DNA of 64,000 bases from Streptomyces albicerus (GTDB taxonomy: Bacteria; Actinomycetota; Actinomycetes; Streptomycetales; Streptomycetaceae): the NCBI RefSeq assembly GCF_008905045.1, contig NZ_VWMY01000002.1, forward strand, positions 14,083-78,082. Direction: 5' to 3'. Numbering within the stretch: position 1 is the stretch's first letter; each line of letters starts with the position of its first letter. The notes below the pieces were generated by a model. That model was not told where the DNA came from. It saw nothing but the letters and a program-made list of their open reading frames with translations, and did not search any database. Below are positions 16,898-26,515 of this stretch, piece by piece. The translations under genes and the position numbers were made by a program.

Positions 16898-18466
16898 ATG
16901 GCCGTCTCCAGACGTCTCTTCGTCACGGCAGCCGCCGCTGTCGTCGCCTCGAGCGGTACGTCCCTCGCCCTCGCGGCACCCGCCTCCGCGTCCTCCGCCG
17001 CCGCGTTCTCCGCCGAAGAACCGCAGTACCGGATCCCCGTCAGCCCCGACGACACCCCGGAGGAACTGGTCCGCAAGGCCTCCCAAGTCCGGCCCACGGA
17101 ACGGCAGATCGCCTGGCAGGCCCTAGAACGCACCGCCTTCCTGCACTTCGGCGTGAACACCTTCACCGGTCTCGAATGGGGCACCGGGGATGAGGACCCC
17201 GAGGTGTTCCAGCCGGTCGGCCTCGACACCGACCAGTGGGCGCGAGCCCTGCGCGACGGCGGCTTCAAGCTCGCCATCCTCACCGTCAAGCACCACGACG
17301 GCTTTGTGCTCTACCCGTCGCGCTACACCAACCACACGGTGGCGTCGAGCAGTTGGCACGACGGTCAGGGTGACGTGCTGCGCTCGTTCGCCGACTCGAT
17401 GCGGCGGCACGGCATCAAGGTCGGCGTCTACATCTCACCGGCCGACGAGAACCAGTACCTGCACGGCGTGTACGCGAACGGCAGCGCCCGCTCCGAGCAC
17501 ACGATCCCGACACCGGTGGAGAACGACGACCGTACGGACAGCGGGCCGCAGTTCACGCTCCCGGCCACCGACTACGGCGCCCACATGCTCAACCAGCTCT
17601 ACGAAGTCCTCACCGAGTACGGGCCTGTCGACGAGGTGTGGTTCGACGGCGCCCAGGGCCACATCCCGCCGGACAAGGTCGAGAAGTACGACTGGGACAG
17701 CTGGTACGAGCTGATCCGGACCCTCGTGCCGGACGCCACGATCGCCGTGTCCGGCCCCGACGTGCGCTGGGTCGGCAACGAGGGCGGGTTCGCCCGCGAG
17801 AACGAGTGGAGCGTCGTACCCGTCCAGGAGAAGGACAACGGGCGCATGGACTTCGCGCTCTCGTACGACGCGCCCGACATGGGGGGCCGCGACGCCCTGG
17901 TCGCCGCGCAGCCCGTGGCCGACTACCTGCAGTGGTGGCCGGCCGAGGCCGACGTGTCCATCCGGGACGGGTGGTTCTACCACGCCGACCAACGGCCCAA
18001 GTCGGTCCAGCAGTTGACGGACATCTACTTCGGCTCGGTGGGCCGCAACGCGGTACTGCTGCTGAACGTGCCACCGGACATGGACGGTCTCCTCCCGGCC
18101 GCCGACGTCACCCGCCTGCGGGAGTTCCGCGAACGGATCGACCACGAACTGCCGGAGGACCTGGCACGCGGAGCCCGGGTGACGACCTCGCCGGGAACGA
18201 TCACCGTCGACCTCGGCCGAACTCGCGAGGTGAACCGGATCCGCCTCGCCGAGGACATCCGACAGGGCCAGCAGGTGGAGGGCTTCGTGGTCGAGGCGTA
18301 CTCCGGCGGCTCCTGGACAAGAGTGGCCGAGGCGGGCACGCTCGGCGCAAGCCGCATCCTGCTCCTGCCGACTCCGGTACGAGCCCAGCGCTGGCGCGTA
18401 CGAGTAACGCGCTCACGCCGACCAGCTCGCCTCGCCCAGTTCGCGCTGTACCGCTCACAAACCTGA
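16898..18466 (+). CDS. Tat-exported GH29 alpha-L-fucosidase
   Basis: A 522-residue glycosidase that releases L-fucose from glycans. A twin-arginine signal is visible (SRRLFVTAAAAVVASS). The GH29 barrel follows with FLHFGVNTFTG, AILTVKHHDGFVLYPS, and the nucleophile D250 in VDEVWFDGAQG. The general acid is not obvious, which is normal for subfamily B. The C-terminal 130 residues (VTTSPGTITVDLG onward, ending RWRVRVTRS) look like a discoidin/CBM32-type beta-sandwich. The ATG at 16898 has TGAGGAG upstream. It follows GH20 closely and ends before a strong convergent terminator. Freed fucose could be taken up by the ribose-type transporter encoded about 12 kb downstream. Confidence 0.93.
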   Translation: MAVSRRLFVTAAAAVVASSGTSLALAAPASASSAAAFSAEEPQYRIPVSPDDTPEELVRKASQVRPTERQIAWQALERTAFLHFGVNTFTGLEWGTGDEDPEVFQPVGLDTDQWARALRDGGFKLAILTVKHHDGFVLYPSRYTNHTVASSSWHDGQGDVLRSFADSMRRHGIKVGVYISPADENQYLHGVYANGSARSEHTIPTPVENDDRTDSGPQFTLPATDYGAHMLNQLYEVLTEYGPVDEVWFDGAQGHIPPDKVEKYDWDSWYELIRTLVPDATIAVSGPDVRWVGNEGGFARENEWSVVPVQEKDNGRMDFALSYDAPDMGGRDALVAAQPVADYLQWWPAEADVSIRDGWFYHADQRPKSVQQLTDIYFGSVGRNAVLLLNVPPDMDGLLPAADVTRLREFRERIDHELPEDLARGARVTTSPGTITVDLGRTREVNRIRLAEDIRQGQQVEGFVVEAYSGGSWTRVAEAGTLGASRILLLPTPVRAQRWRVRVTRSRRPARLAQFALYRSQT

Positions 18467-18500
18467 CAACTCGCGAACCTGGTGGCGTCGGGCAGGGTCG

Positions 18501-18550
18501 CGCCCTTCAGGGGCGCGGGGAACTGCGCGCCCAGCCACAACGAACCCGCA
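18501..18550 (+). repeat. dispersed intergenic repeat, copy 2 (short variant)
   Basis: CGCCCTTCAGGGGCGCGGGG then AACTGCGCGCCCAGCCACAA and CGAACCCGCA. It is one of two direct copies in tandem after the GH29 gene. Confidence 0.85.
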
Positions 18551-18577
18551 GCCACAACACCTCCCCGGGCCCCGGCA

Positions 18578-18624
18578 CCCTCAGGGGCGCGGGGAACTGC
18601 GCGGCCAGCCACAACAAACCCGCA
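18578..18624 (+). repeat. dispersed intergenic repeat, copy 3 (short variant)
   Basis: CCCTCAGGGGCGCGGGGAAC then TGCGCGGCCAGCCACAACAA and ACCCGC, 77 bases after copy 2 in the same orientation. The local duplication suggests copies arise by short tandem events. Confidence 0.85.
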
Positions 18625-18660
18625 GAGACCCAACACCCCCTCCGCCCCCCTTTCCTGATG

Positions 18661-18694
18661 TTGGGGTGGCCGTCACAAACGACGGCCACCCCAA
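18661..18694. terminator. bidirectional terminator between GH29 and lacI
   Basis: TTGGGGTGGCCGTC (18661-18674) and GACGGCCACCCCAA (18681-18694) form a perfect 14-bp stem with a 6-base loop. It lies between the convergent fucosidase and LacI genes and can serve both. Confidence 0.8.
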
Positions 18695-18701
18695 CCCCCG
18701 C

Positions 18702-19745
18702 TCAAGCCCCGCAGGGCCCCGTACTCTCGCGCGAGATCAACCGCGGCACCGGCACCTGCACCGTCCGCGCAGGCCCGCCGTCCACCAGCGAGGTCAGCTC
18801 CTTCGCCGCGGTCCGGCCGAACTCGACCGTGTCGCGGGACAGCGCCGACAGCCACGGCTTGACCATGCGGCACAGCGCCGAGTCCTCCCAGGCGACGACC
18901 GAGACGTCACCGGGCACCGAGAAGCCCAGCTCCGTCGCGGCGGCGACCCCGGCGACGGCCATAACGTCGTTGTCGTAGACCAGCGCGGTCGGCGGCAATC
19001 CGGCCTCCAGCACGCGGCGTGTGACGGCGGCACCCTCCGCGTCCGAGTAGTCCGTCGTCACCGAGCGCACTTCGGCGAGCCCGAGCCGTTCGGCCTCGGC
19101 CCGGAGCGTACGGATCCGTCGCTCGGTGTGCGCGAGCCCCGGCAGGCCGGCGATGTGCACGATCCGGCGGTGCCCCAGCGCGTACAGCTGGTCCACGACC
19201 GACGCCATCGCGCCCGCGTCATCGGCCCAGACGGTGGACAGGCCGGGGTGCCGCGCGTCCGGTGCCCCGCCGATGACCACGGCGGGCAGCCCCAGCTCGT
19301 CGAGCAGGTCGGGGCGCGGGTCGTCCGTCCGGGGGTCGACGACCATCACCCCGTCCACGCGGTGTTCCGCCCACCAGCGCCGGTACACCGCGCACTCGTC
19401 GTCGACGTCCTCGACCACCTGGAAGAGCAGGCCGAGATGACGCTCCGCCAGGACTTCCTGGATGCCCGAGATGAGTTGCAGGAAGAACGAGTCCACGCCC
19501 AGGGTGTCCGCGGGCCTGGCCACGACGAGGCCGACCGTGGCCGTGCCCTCGCCGGACAGCTGGCGCGCCGCCGTGCTGGGCCGCCAGCCCAGTTGCTCGG
19601 CGACCCGGCGCACCCGGTCGCGGGTGATCTCGGAGACCCCTGGCCGGTCGTTGAGCGCGAACGAGACCGCGCTCTCGGAGACCCCGGCGCGCTGCGCGAT
19701 GTCCTTCATCGTCGGTCGGCGCGCGGGAGACCGCTTGGCTGGCAA
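18702..19745 (-). CDS. LacI-family transcriptional regulator of the glycan locus
   Basis: A 347-residue repressor-type protein. The helix-turn-helix is PTMKDIAQRAGVSESAVSFA near residues 11-30, followed by the hinge VAEQLGWRPSTAARQL. A periplasmic-binding-protein-like sugar domain then follows (TVGLVVARP, GVMVVDPRT, GHRRIVHIAG, ALVYDNDVMAVAG, VSVVAWEDS). It is divergent from the sugar-binding lipoprotein gene and flanks all three glycan-enzyme groups. It most likely represses them until an imported oligosaccharide or mannose/GlcNAc-containing product binds. A matching operator candidate lies at 19774-19815. The ATG at 19745 precedes AKRSPARRPTMKDIA; the internal Met (PTMKD) is an alternative start. 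Confidence 0.93.
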   Translation of the reverse strand: MPAKRSPARRPTMKDIAQRAGVSESAVSFALNDRPGVSEITRDRVRRVAEQLGWRPSTAARQLSGEGTATVGLVVARPADTLGVDSFFLQLISGIQEVLAERHLGLLFQVVEDVDDECAVYRRWWAEHRVDGVMVVDPRTDDPRPDLLDELGLPAVVIGGAPDARHPGLSTVWADDAGAMASVVDQLYALGHRRIVHIAGLPGLAHTERRIRTLRAEAERLGLAEVRSVTTDYSDAEGAAVTRRVLEAGLPPTALVYDNDVMAVAGVAAATELGFSVPGDVSVVAWEDSALCRMVKPWLSALSRDTVEFGRTAAKELTSLVDGGPARTVQVPVPRLISRESTGPCGA

Positions 19746-19773
19746 CCTTGCTCCCCATTTCAGTGAAGCCCCG

Positions 19774-19815
19774 CACTAATGCGCTTGAGCTGAACCACTC
19801 TAAAGCGCATTAGTG
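19774..19815. promoter_or_regulatory. LacI operator candidate: 13-bp inverted repeat
   Basis: CACTAATGCGCTT (19774-19786) and AAGCGCATTAGTG (19803-19815) are perfect inverted copies separated by 16 bases in the lacI/transporter divergent promoter region. A third partial copy, ACTAATG, lies at 19865-19871, closer to the transporter start. Each arm has the GCGC centre typical of LacI-type half-operators, so this may be two adjacent operators. Binding is inferred. Confidence 0.65.
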
Positions 19816-19968
19816 ATCGGCGGCAAGTGTCGATTCTCAGGAGTCTGACCTGCGATTATGTCCAACTAATGAATTTAGCTGGTCGGAATCCATTGACTTC
19901 CTCACCGGGATGGATGCAAGGTCTGCCCGTCACCCCGCCCCACCCCGTCGCAAAGGAGCCCGGTCACC

Positions 19969-21261
19969 GTGCGCAAGCCTCGCAGAGCACTCGCACTAGC
20001 CGCTGTCGTCGCCCTAGCCCTGCCGCTCAGCGCCTGCGGCTCCGGCGGTGACGACGGCGGTTCCACGGACGCCTCCGGCAAGGTCGAGGGCGACATCACC
20101 TTCCAGACCTGGAATCTGAGGGCGAACTTCAAGCCGTACTTCGAGGGCGTGATCGCCGACTTCGAGAAGAAGTACCCCGGTACGAACGTGAAGTGGGTCG
20201 ACCAGCCCGCCGAGGGCTACGCCGACAAGATCAGCGCGGACGCGGCCGGCGGCACACTGCCCGACGTCGTGAACGTCTCGCCGGACCTCGTCGCCCCGCT
20301 CGCCAAGGCCGGCCTCGCGCTCGACCTCGACAAGGCCGCCGCGAAGTACAAGAAGGAGTACCTGCCGGGCGCGTGGGCGAGCCATGAGATACCGGGCATG
20401 GAGGGCACGTACGCCTTCCCTTGGTACCTGAACACCGGCCCGCTCTTCTACAACAAGTCGCTGTTCAAGGAGGCGGGCCTGGACGCCTCGAAGCCCCCGA
20501 AGACGTACGACGAACTCTTCGCCGACGCCCTGGAGCTGGCGGAGAAGAGCGACGGCAAGGTCGCCACCCTCGCCAACGTGCCCACGATCGAGGACTTCGG
20601 GCGCTACGGCGTCGAGCTGATGAACAAGGAGGGCACCGCGTTCGCCTTCAACGACGCCAAGGGTGTCGAACTGCTCACCAAGTACAAGGAGTTGTACGAC
20701 GCGAAGGCGCTCGACTCGCAGGCGCTGACCGCGACGCCCGAGTCGTCCGGCAAGAAGTTCCTGACCGGAGCCGTCGCGATGAACCCGGGCAGCGCGCTGG
20801 ACCTCGGCAACTTCAAGAAGCAGGCGCCGAACCTCTACAAGAACATCGGCATCACCGACCAGATCACCAGCACCGGCAAGGTCAACATGTACGTCATGGG
20901 CGTGATGGTGAACGCCCAGACCAAGCGGACGCCCGCCGCGGTCGCCTTCGCGCACTACGTCACCGACGCGCAGAACCAGATGTCGTTCGCAAAGAAGGTC
21001 GCGATCTTCCCGAGCACCGCCGGTTCGCTGGACGACCCGTACTTCACCAAGGAGGACGGCACGGACGAGACCCGGGTCCGGGTCGCCGCCGCCAAGTCCC
21101 TGAAGAACGCGGTCAATTACACGCCGGTCCTGTTCAGCGAGCAGATGAAGACCGAGCTGCGCAACTCCGTCGCCAAGGCGTTGCAGGGCAAGGAGAGCCC
21201 CAAGGCGGCGCTCGACAACGCTGTCAAGGCGTGTGACCGACTGCTCCAGCAGCAGGGCTGA
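19969..21261 (+). CDS. sugar ABC transporter substrate-binding lipoprotein
   Basis: A 430-residue extracellular solute-binding protein (family 1, MalE/CebE-like). The lipoprotein signal ends LPLSAC with lipid-anchored Cys at residue 23, followed by a Gly/Asp-rich linker. ITFQTWN, LPDVVNVSPDLV and AFPWYLNTGPLFYNK are typical of oligosaccharide-binding members. It would capture glycans released outside the cell. The GTG at 19969 has AAAGGAG 10 bases upstream. It heads the operon with two permease genes and is controlled from the region containing the LacI operator candidate. The most likely ligand is an oligomannose glycan with one reducing GlcNAc, the product of the GH85 enzyme in the same operon; this is inference. 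Confidence 0.92.
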   Translation: MRKPRRALALAAVVALALPLSACGSGGDDGGSTDASGKVEGDITFQTWNLRANFKPYFEGVIADFEKKYPGTNVKWVDQPAEGYADKISADAAGGTLPDVVNVSPDLVAPLAKAGLALDLDKAAAKYKKEYLPGAWASHEIPGMEGTYAFPWYLNTGPLFYNKSLFKEAGLDASKPPKTYDELFADALELAEKSDGKVATLANVPTIEDFGRYGVELMNKEGTAFAFNDAKGVELLTKYKELYDAKALDSQALTATPESSGKKFLTGAVAMNPGSALDLGNFKKQAPNLYKNIGITDQITSTGKVNMYVMGVMVNAQTKRTPAAVAFAHYVTDAQNQMSFAKKVAIFPSTAGSLDDPYFTKEDGTDETRVRVAAAKSLKNAVNYTPVLFSEQMKTELRNSVAKALQGKESPKAALDNAVKACDRLLQQQG

Positions 21262-21266
21262 CCGAC

Positions 21267-22180
21267 ATGGCGAGTTCCTCCGGCACTGCGCGGGTGACCG
21301 GCCCCGTCGCGCGGGTGCGGCGCCAACTGCCCACCAGTCCCTGGCTGTTCGCCGCCCCCGGGCTGCTGGTCGTGGGCGTCTTCATCCTCTATCCGTTCGT
21401 CTCCACACTGGTCAACGCCTTCACCGACCGCCGGACCCTGATCCCCGGTGAGTTCGTGGGTCTGGCCAACTTCCGGGAGCTGCTGCACGACGAGATGTTC
21501 TGGATCGGACTGCGCAACAGCACGCTGTACGTCCTCGGGGTGGTCCCCGCGCTCGTCCTGCTCCCGTTGCTGCTCGCCCTCCTGGTCCAGAAGAACATCC
21601 CCGGCATCGCCTTCTTCCGGTCGGCGTTCTACACCCCGGTCGTCGCGTCCATCGTCGTGGTGGGCCTCATCTGGGTGTGGCTGCTCGACGAACGCGGCCT
21701 GGTGAACTCGCTGTTGGAGGCGATCGGCGTCGGCAGGGTCGGCTTCCTCAGCGACCAGTGGCTGCTCCTGCTGAGCGCCATGGCCGTCACGGTCTGGAAG
21801 GGCCTCGGCTACTACATGATCATTTATCTGGCCGCGCTCGCCAACGTGCCGCGCGAACTGCACGAGGCCGCGTCGGTGGACGGCGCGGGCGCGGTACGCC
21901 GCTTCTTCACGGTCACCGTGCCCGCCGTCCGCTCCACGATGGTGCTGGTCGGCGCGCTCTCCTCGGTCGCCGCGTTCAAGGTGTTCTCCGAGGTGTACCT
22001 GATGGCGGGCCCGGACGGCGGCCCCGCGGGCGAGGACACCACCCTCGTGATGCTCGTGCAGCGCACCGGCACCGGCCTGACCGGCCGTGTCGGCTACGCC
22101 TCCGCCATCTCGGTCGTCGTCTTCGTCGTCACCGTCGCGCTGATGCTGCTCGTGCTGCGCGCCGACCGGAAGGAGGACGC

Positions 22181-22184
<4 letters not shown>
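21267..22184 (+). CDS. sugar ABC transporter permease (MalF-type)
   Basis: A 305-residue inner-membrane permease with six predicted helices (first LFAAPGLLVVGVFILYPF). The EAA loop that docks the ATPase is HEAASVDGAGAVRRFF near residues 205-220. It starts 6 bases after the binding-protein stop and overlaps the next permease gene by four bases (GTGA). No ATPase gene is present in the operon. Streptomycetes commonly energise such importers with the shared MsiK ATPase encoded elsewhere. Confidence 0.93.
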
Positions 22185-23092
<908 letters not shown>

Positions 23093-23163
23093 GAACCGAA
23101 CCGCACCGCCGTCAGGGCTGAACCCACACCCCCACATACGCACCCCAGAACCAGGACTCCTGC

Positions 23164-24393
23164 ATGCCTTCTGCCGTGCGCTTCGGCGTCAACTACACCC
23201 CGAGCGAAGGGTGGTTCCACCACTGGCTGGACTTCGATCTCGACTCCGTACGCGCCGACCTCGACTCCATCGCCGCACTGGGACTGGACCACATCCGGGT
23301 CTTCCCGATCTGGCCCTACTTCCAGCCGAACCGCTCGCTGATCCGCCCGCGTGCCGTGGAGCAGCTCGTCGACCTCGCGGACGCGGCCGCCGAGCGCGGC
23401 CTCGACGTCAACGTCGACGGTCTGCAAGGGCACTTGTCGAGTTTCGACTTCCTGCCCGCGTGGACGCAGACCTGGCACCGGCGGAATCTCTTCACCGACC
23501 CCGAGGTGGTCGAAGGGCAGGCGGAGTATCTGCGGACCCTCGCGGCGGCGCTCGCCGACCGGCCCAACTTCATCGGGATGACCGTCGGCAACGAGGTCAA
23601 CCAGTTCTCCGCGGGCCCCCACCCGGACCCCGACCGGGCCACACCCGCCCAGATCGACGCCTGGCTGGAGCGGATACTCACGGCCTGCGAGAAGGGCGCG
23701 CCGGGCAAGCTGCATCTGCACGCGGAGTACGACGCGACCTGGTACCAGGACGACATGCCGTTCACGCCGGCCCAGGCCGCTCGGCGCGGCGCCGTCACCG
23801 CCGTCCACTCGTGGGTCTTCAACGGCACGGCCCAGCGGCACGGACGTACCGCGGTCGCGACCGAGCACCACGCCGCGTACCTGGTCGAGCTGAGCAAGGC
23901 CTGGGCCGACGATCCGCGTCGCCCGGTCTGGCTCCAGGAGGTCGGTGCCCCGGCACCGCTCGTCCCCGCCGAACACGCCGCCGCCTTCACCGCGGCGACC
24001 GTCACGAACGCCCTGGACTGCACCGGCCTGTGGGGCGTCACCTGGTGGTGCTCCCACGACGTCTCCCGCGACCTCGCCGACTTCCCCGAACTCGAGTACG
24101 GGCTCGGTCTGCTGACCAACGACCGCCGCCCCAAGGACAGCGCGCGAACCCTGGCACGGATGGCCCGCGAGCACACATACGCGCCGAAGACCCGCACCAC
24201 CGCGCTGGTCGTCGCCGACAGCCCCGCCACCCGTTCGCTCTGCGCGCCCGGCGGACCGGTCTTCGAGGCGTTCTTCCGGCTCACCGCCGACGGCGCCCGC
24301 CCGACCACCGTGCTGGCGTCCCGCACGGCCGATGAGGAGCACCTCGCCGCCCGCGGCATCACCGAAGTCGTCACTCCCGACCAGGTTCCGTAA
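23164..24393 (+). CDS. cytosolic GH5 family (subfamily 18-like) beta-mannosidase
   Basis: A 409-residue GH5 barrel without a signal peptide. It begins FGVNYTPSEGWFHHW and LDHIRVFPIWPYFQPN. The acid/base is E144 in TVGNEVNQFS and the nucleophile E259 in WLQEVGAPAP, with GVTWWCSHDV closing the barrel. This layout matches GH5_18, where characterised members cleave Man-beta-1,4-GlcNAc from the N-glycan core inside the cell. The subfamily call is from pattern memory and operon context, not a computed alignment. It lies 71 bases after the permease genes and 35 before the GH85 gene. The expected role is splitting the core disaccharide left after alpha-mannosidase action. Confidence 0.75.
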   Translation: MPSAVRFGVNYTPSEGWFHHWLDFDLDSVRADLDSIAALGLDHIRVFPIWPYFQPNRSLIRPRAVEQLVDLADAAAERGLDVNVDGLQGHLSSFDFLPAWTQTWHRRNLFTDPEVVEGQAEYLRTLAAALADRPNFIGMTVGNEVNQFSAGPHPDPDRATPAQIDAWLERILTACEKGAPGKLHLHAEYDATWYQDDMPFTPAQAARRGAVTAVHSWVFNGTAQRHGRTAVATEHHAAYLVELSKAWADDPRRPVWLQEVGAPAPLVPAEHAAAFTAATVTNALDCTGLWGVTWWCSHDVSRDLADFPELEYGLGLLTNDRRPKDSARTLARMAREHTYAPKTRTTALVVADSPATRSLCAPGGPVFEAFFRLTADGARPTTVLASRTADEEHLAARGITEVVTPDQVP

Positions 24394-24428
24394 CGCCCAC
24401 AAGAACTCCCACAAGGAGGCACTTGCCC

Positions 24429-26447
24429 GTGAACCCCACCAGACGCACCGTCCTGCTGGTCGCCGGCACCGGGGCCGCGGCCGCCCTGCTCCCGGCGTCC
24501 CCCGCCGCCGCCAAGCCGAAGGCCGCCGCCGCACTCCAGCCGTACGCCTCCTACTGGTACCCGGACTCGCTGCCCTCGGGCTCCCCGGACGCGGGCATCA
24601 CCTGGCGCAGCCTGAAGGCCTGGCGCGCCGCCGACGACACCGACCTGGCATTCAACGCGGCGTCGGTGCCGCTCGCCGCGCGCTTCACGCCGACGCCGGC
24701 GAACACGACGGCACGCGCGGGCCAGGCCCGTATCCAGTCCCTGGTCTCCTTCGGCCCGACGGCGAGCAACCCGTCGCAGGGCTCGGCCACCGCCGACTAC
24801 TACGCCCTCACCCACTGGTCGTACGTCGACGAGCTGGTCTTCTGGGGCGGCTCCTCGGGCGAGGGTCTGATCCTCGCGCCCAACGCGCCGATCGTGGACG
24901 CCGCCCACCGCCACGGTGTGCCCGTCCTCGGCAACGTCTTCCTGCCGCCCGTCGCGTACGGCGGACAGCTGCAGTGGACCCGCGACCTGGTGCAGAAGGA
25001 CGCGGCCGGGCGCTACCCGCTCGCCGCCCAACTCGTCGCGGTCGCCGAGGCGTACGGCTTCGACGGCTGGTTCGTCAACGCCGAGACCGGCGGCGGGAAC
25101 GCCGCCCTCGCCACCGACATGCTCGGCTTCCTCACCGAGCTCAAGACGCTCGGCAAGGCGAAGGGCCAGCGCGTCACCTGGTACGACTCCATGACGGTGA
25201 ACGGCTCGGTGAGCTGGCAGGGCGCGCTCAACAACCAGAACAGGGTGTTCTTCCAGGCCGCCGACTCCATGTTCGTCGACTTCCGCTGGTCGTCGAGCAG
25301 TCTCGCCTCCTCGGGGCAGACAGCCCAGCAACTCGGCCGCAGCCGCTACGAGTTGTGGGCGGGCGTCGACGTGGAGTCCAACGGCTGGAACTCCTCCGTG
25401 AACTGGAACGCCATGGTGCCGAGCAGTTCGGCGCACGTCGTCTCGGTGGGCTTCTACCGGCCCGAGTGGACCCGCAACCACCTGCCCGCCGGGCGCACCC
25501 CGGGCGACTTCCACGCCGCCGACGACCGGTTCTGGACCGGACGTTCGCTCGATCCGGCCCGACCCGACTCCGGCGACACCTGGCGCGCACCCGCCGTCTC
25601 CGTCGCCGACCGCTCGACGGTCTCCGGAGTTCCGTTCGCGAGCGTGTTCAACACCGGGCACGGACTGCGCTGGTACGAAGACGGAAAGGTCACCTCGACC
25701 GCCGCCTGGAACCACCTCGGCCTCCAGGACCGGCTGCCGTCCCGGCGCTGGGTCGTGCGGACCACCGGCCAACGCCCGTCCGTCACCTTCGACTTCGCGG
25801 ACGCGTGGCGCGGCGGAAGCAGCGTCCTGGTCGACGGGGCCCTCGATGCGCCCGCCACGGTGGACCTGTACGCGACCAGGCTTCCGCTCACCGAGGACAC
25901 GGTCGTCGAACTGACCCATCGTGTCGACTCGGGGGACGTGACCGTCGAGCTGGCCGTCGCCACCGCCGAACCGGCGGGTCCGGGGCAGCCGTACGCGTAC
26001 ACGTATTTCCCGGTCACGGCGGGCGGCAGCTGGGGAACCTCGACCGTACGGCTGACCGGGCTTCCGGAGGGCGGCACGGTGCACGGTCTCGGTGTCCGGC
26101 TCACCGGGGCCGGTGGTGCCGTGAAGTGGCGGCTCGGCGGTATCGCCGTACGCGACGGGGCCGCCCAGAGCCCGGCCGCCCCGGTCGACCTGCGTGTGAC
26201 CGGTGCCTCGGGAGGCGATCTGCGCTTCGCGTGGCGTGCTCCTTCCGGCGGCGACGTACGCCAGTACACGCTGCACCGGGTCCTGCCGGACGGCACCCGG
26301 CGCTTCCTCGGAGGAACCGCCCAGCGGGCCTTCTTCGTTGGAGGACTGACGCCCGAAGGAGGCGAGCAGACGGCGCGGTTCGAACTCCGGGCCGTGGGGG
26401 AGCTTTACACCGCGTCGGACCCCGCGACCGTCACCCACACCTGGTGA
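24429..26447 (+). CDS. Tat-exported GH85 endo-beta-N-acetylglucosaminidase
   Basis: A 672-residue secreted enzyme that cuts between the two core GlcNAc residues of N-glycans. The twin-arginine signal TRRTVLLVAGTGAAAALLP leads to the GH85 barrel (residues about 45-350): PYASYWYPDSLPSG, VPVLGNVFLPPVAYGG and GFDGWFVNAETGGG. The catalytic Asn/Glu pair is N217 and E219 (substrate-assisted mechanism), and VTWYDSMTVNG follows. C-terminal beta-sandwich domains (from about residue 350) include an FN3-like end (LRVTGASGGDLRFAWR). GTG 24429 is favoured over TTG 24423 because AAGGAGG at 24413-24419 then has a 9-base spacer. It is located between GH5 and GH38 genes in one operon. Confidence 0.88.
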   Translation: MNPTRRTVLLVAGTGAAAALLPASPAAAKPKAAAALQPYASYWYPDSLPSGSPDAGITWRSLKAWRAADDTDLAFNAASVPLAARFTPTPANTTARAGQARIQSLVSFGPTASNPSQGSATADYYALTHWSYVDELVFWGGSSGEGLILAPNAPIVDAAHRHGVPVLGNVFLPPVAYGGQLQWTRDLVQKDAAGRYPLAAQLVAVAEAYGFDGWFVNAETGGGNAALATDMLGFLTELKTLGKAKGQRVTWYDSMTVNGSVSWQGALNNQNRVFFQAADSMFVDFRWSSSSLASSGQTAQQLGRSRYELWAGVDVESNGWNSSVNWNAMVPSSSAHVVSVGFYRPEWTRNHLPAGRTPGDFHAADDRFWTGRSLDPARPDSGDTWRAPAVSVADRSTVSGVPFASVFNTGHGLRWYEDGKVTSTAAWNHLGLQDRLPSRRWVVRTTGQRPSVTFDFADAWRGGSSVLVDGALDAPATVDLYATRLPLTEDTVVELTHRVDSGDVTVELAVATAEPAGPGQPYAYTYFPVTAGGSWGTSTVRLTGLPEGGTVHGLGVRLTGAGGAVKWRLGGIAVRDGAAQSPAAPVDLRVTGASGGDLRFAWRAPSGGDVRQYTLHRVLPDGTRRFLGGTAQRAFFVGGLTPEGGEQTARFELRAVGELYTASDPATVTHTW

Positions 26448-26515
26448 CCGCCGCACCCCGGGTGACCACGGGCACCCAGCAATAACCCGCACAACGGAGT
26501 TACGGAGCACCCCGC

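Noticed and set aside
23316..26510. A 1,064-codon open frame on the minus strand opposite the GH5 and GH85 genes
   Set aside because: It is a GC-bias shadow: Arg/Gly/Pro/Val-rich, no domain motifs, and exactly antisense to two genes with clear catalytic motifs.
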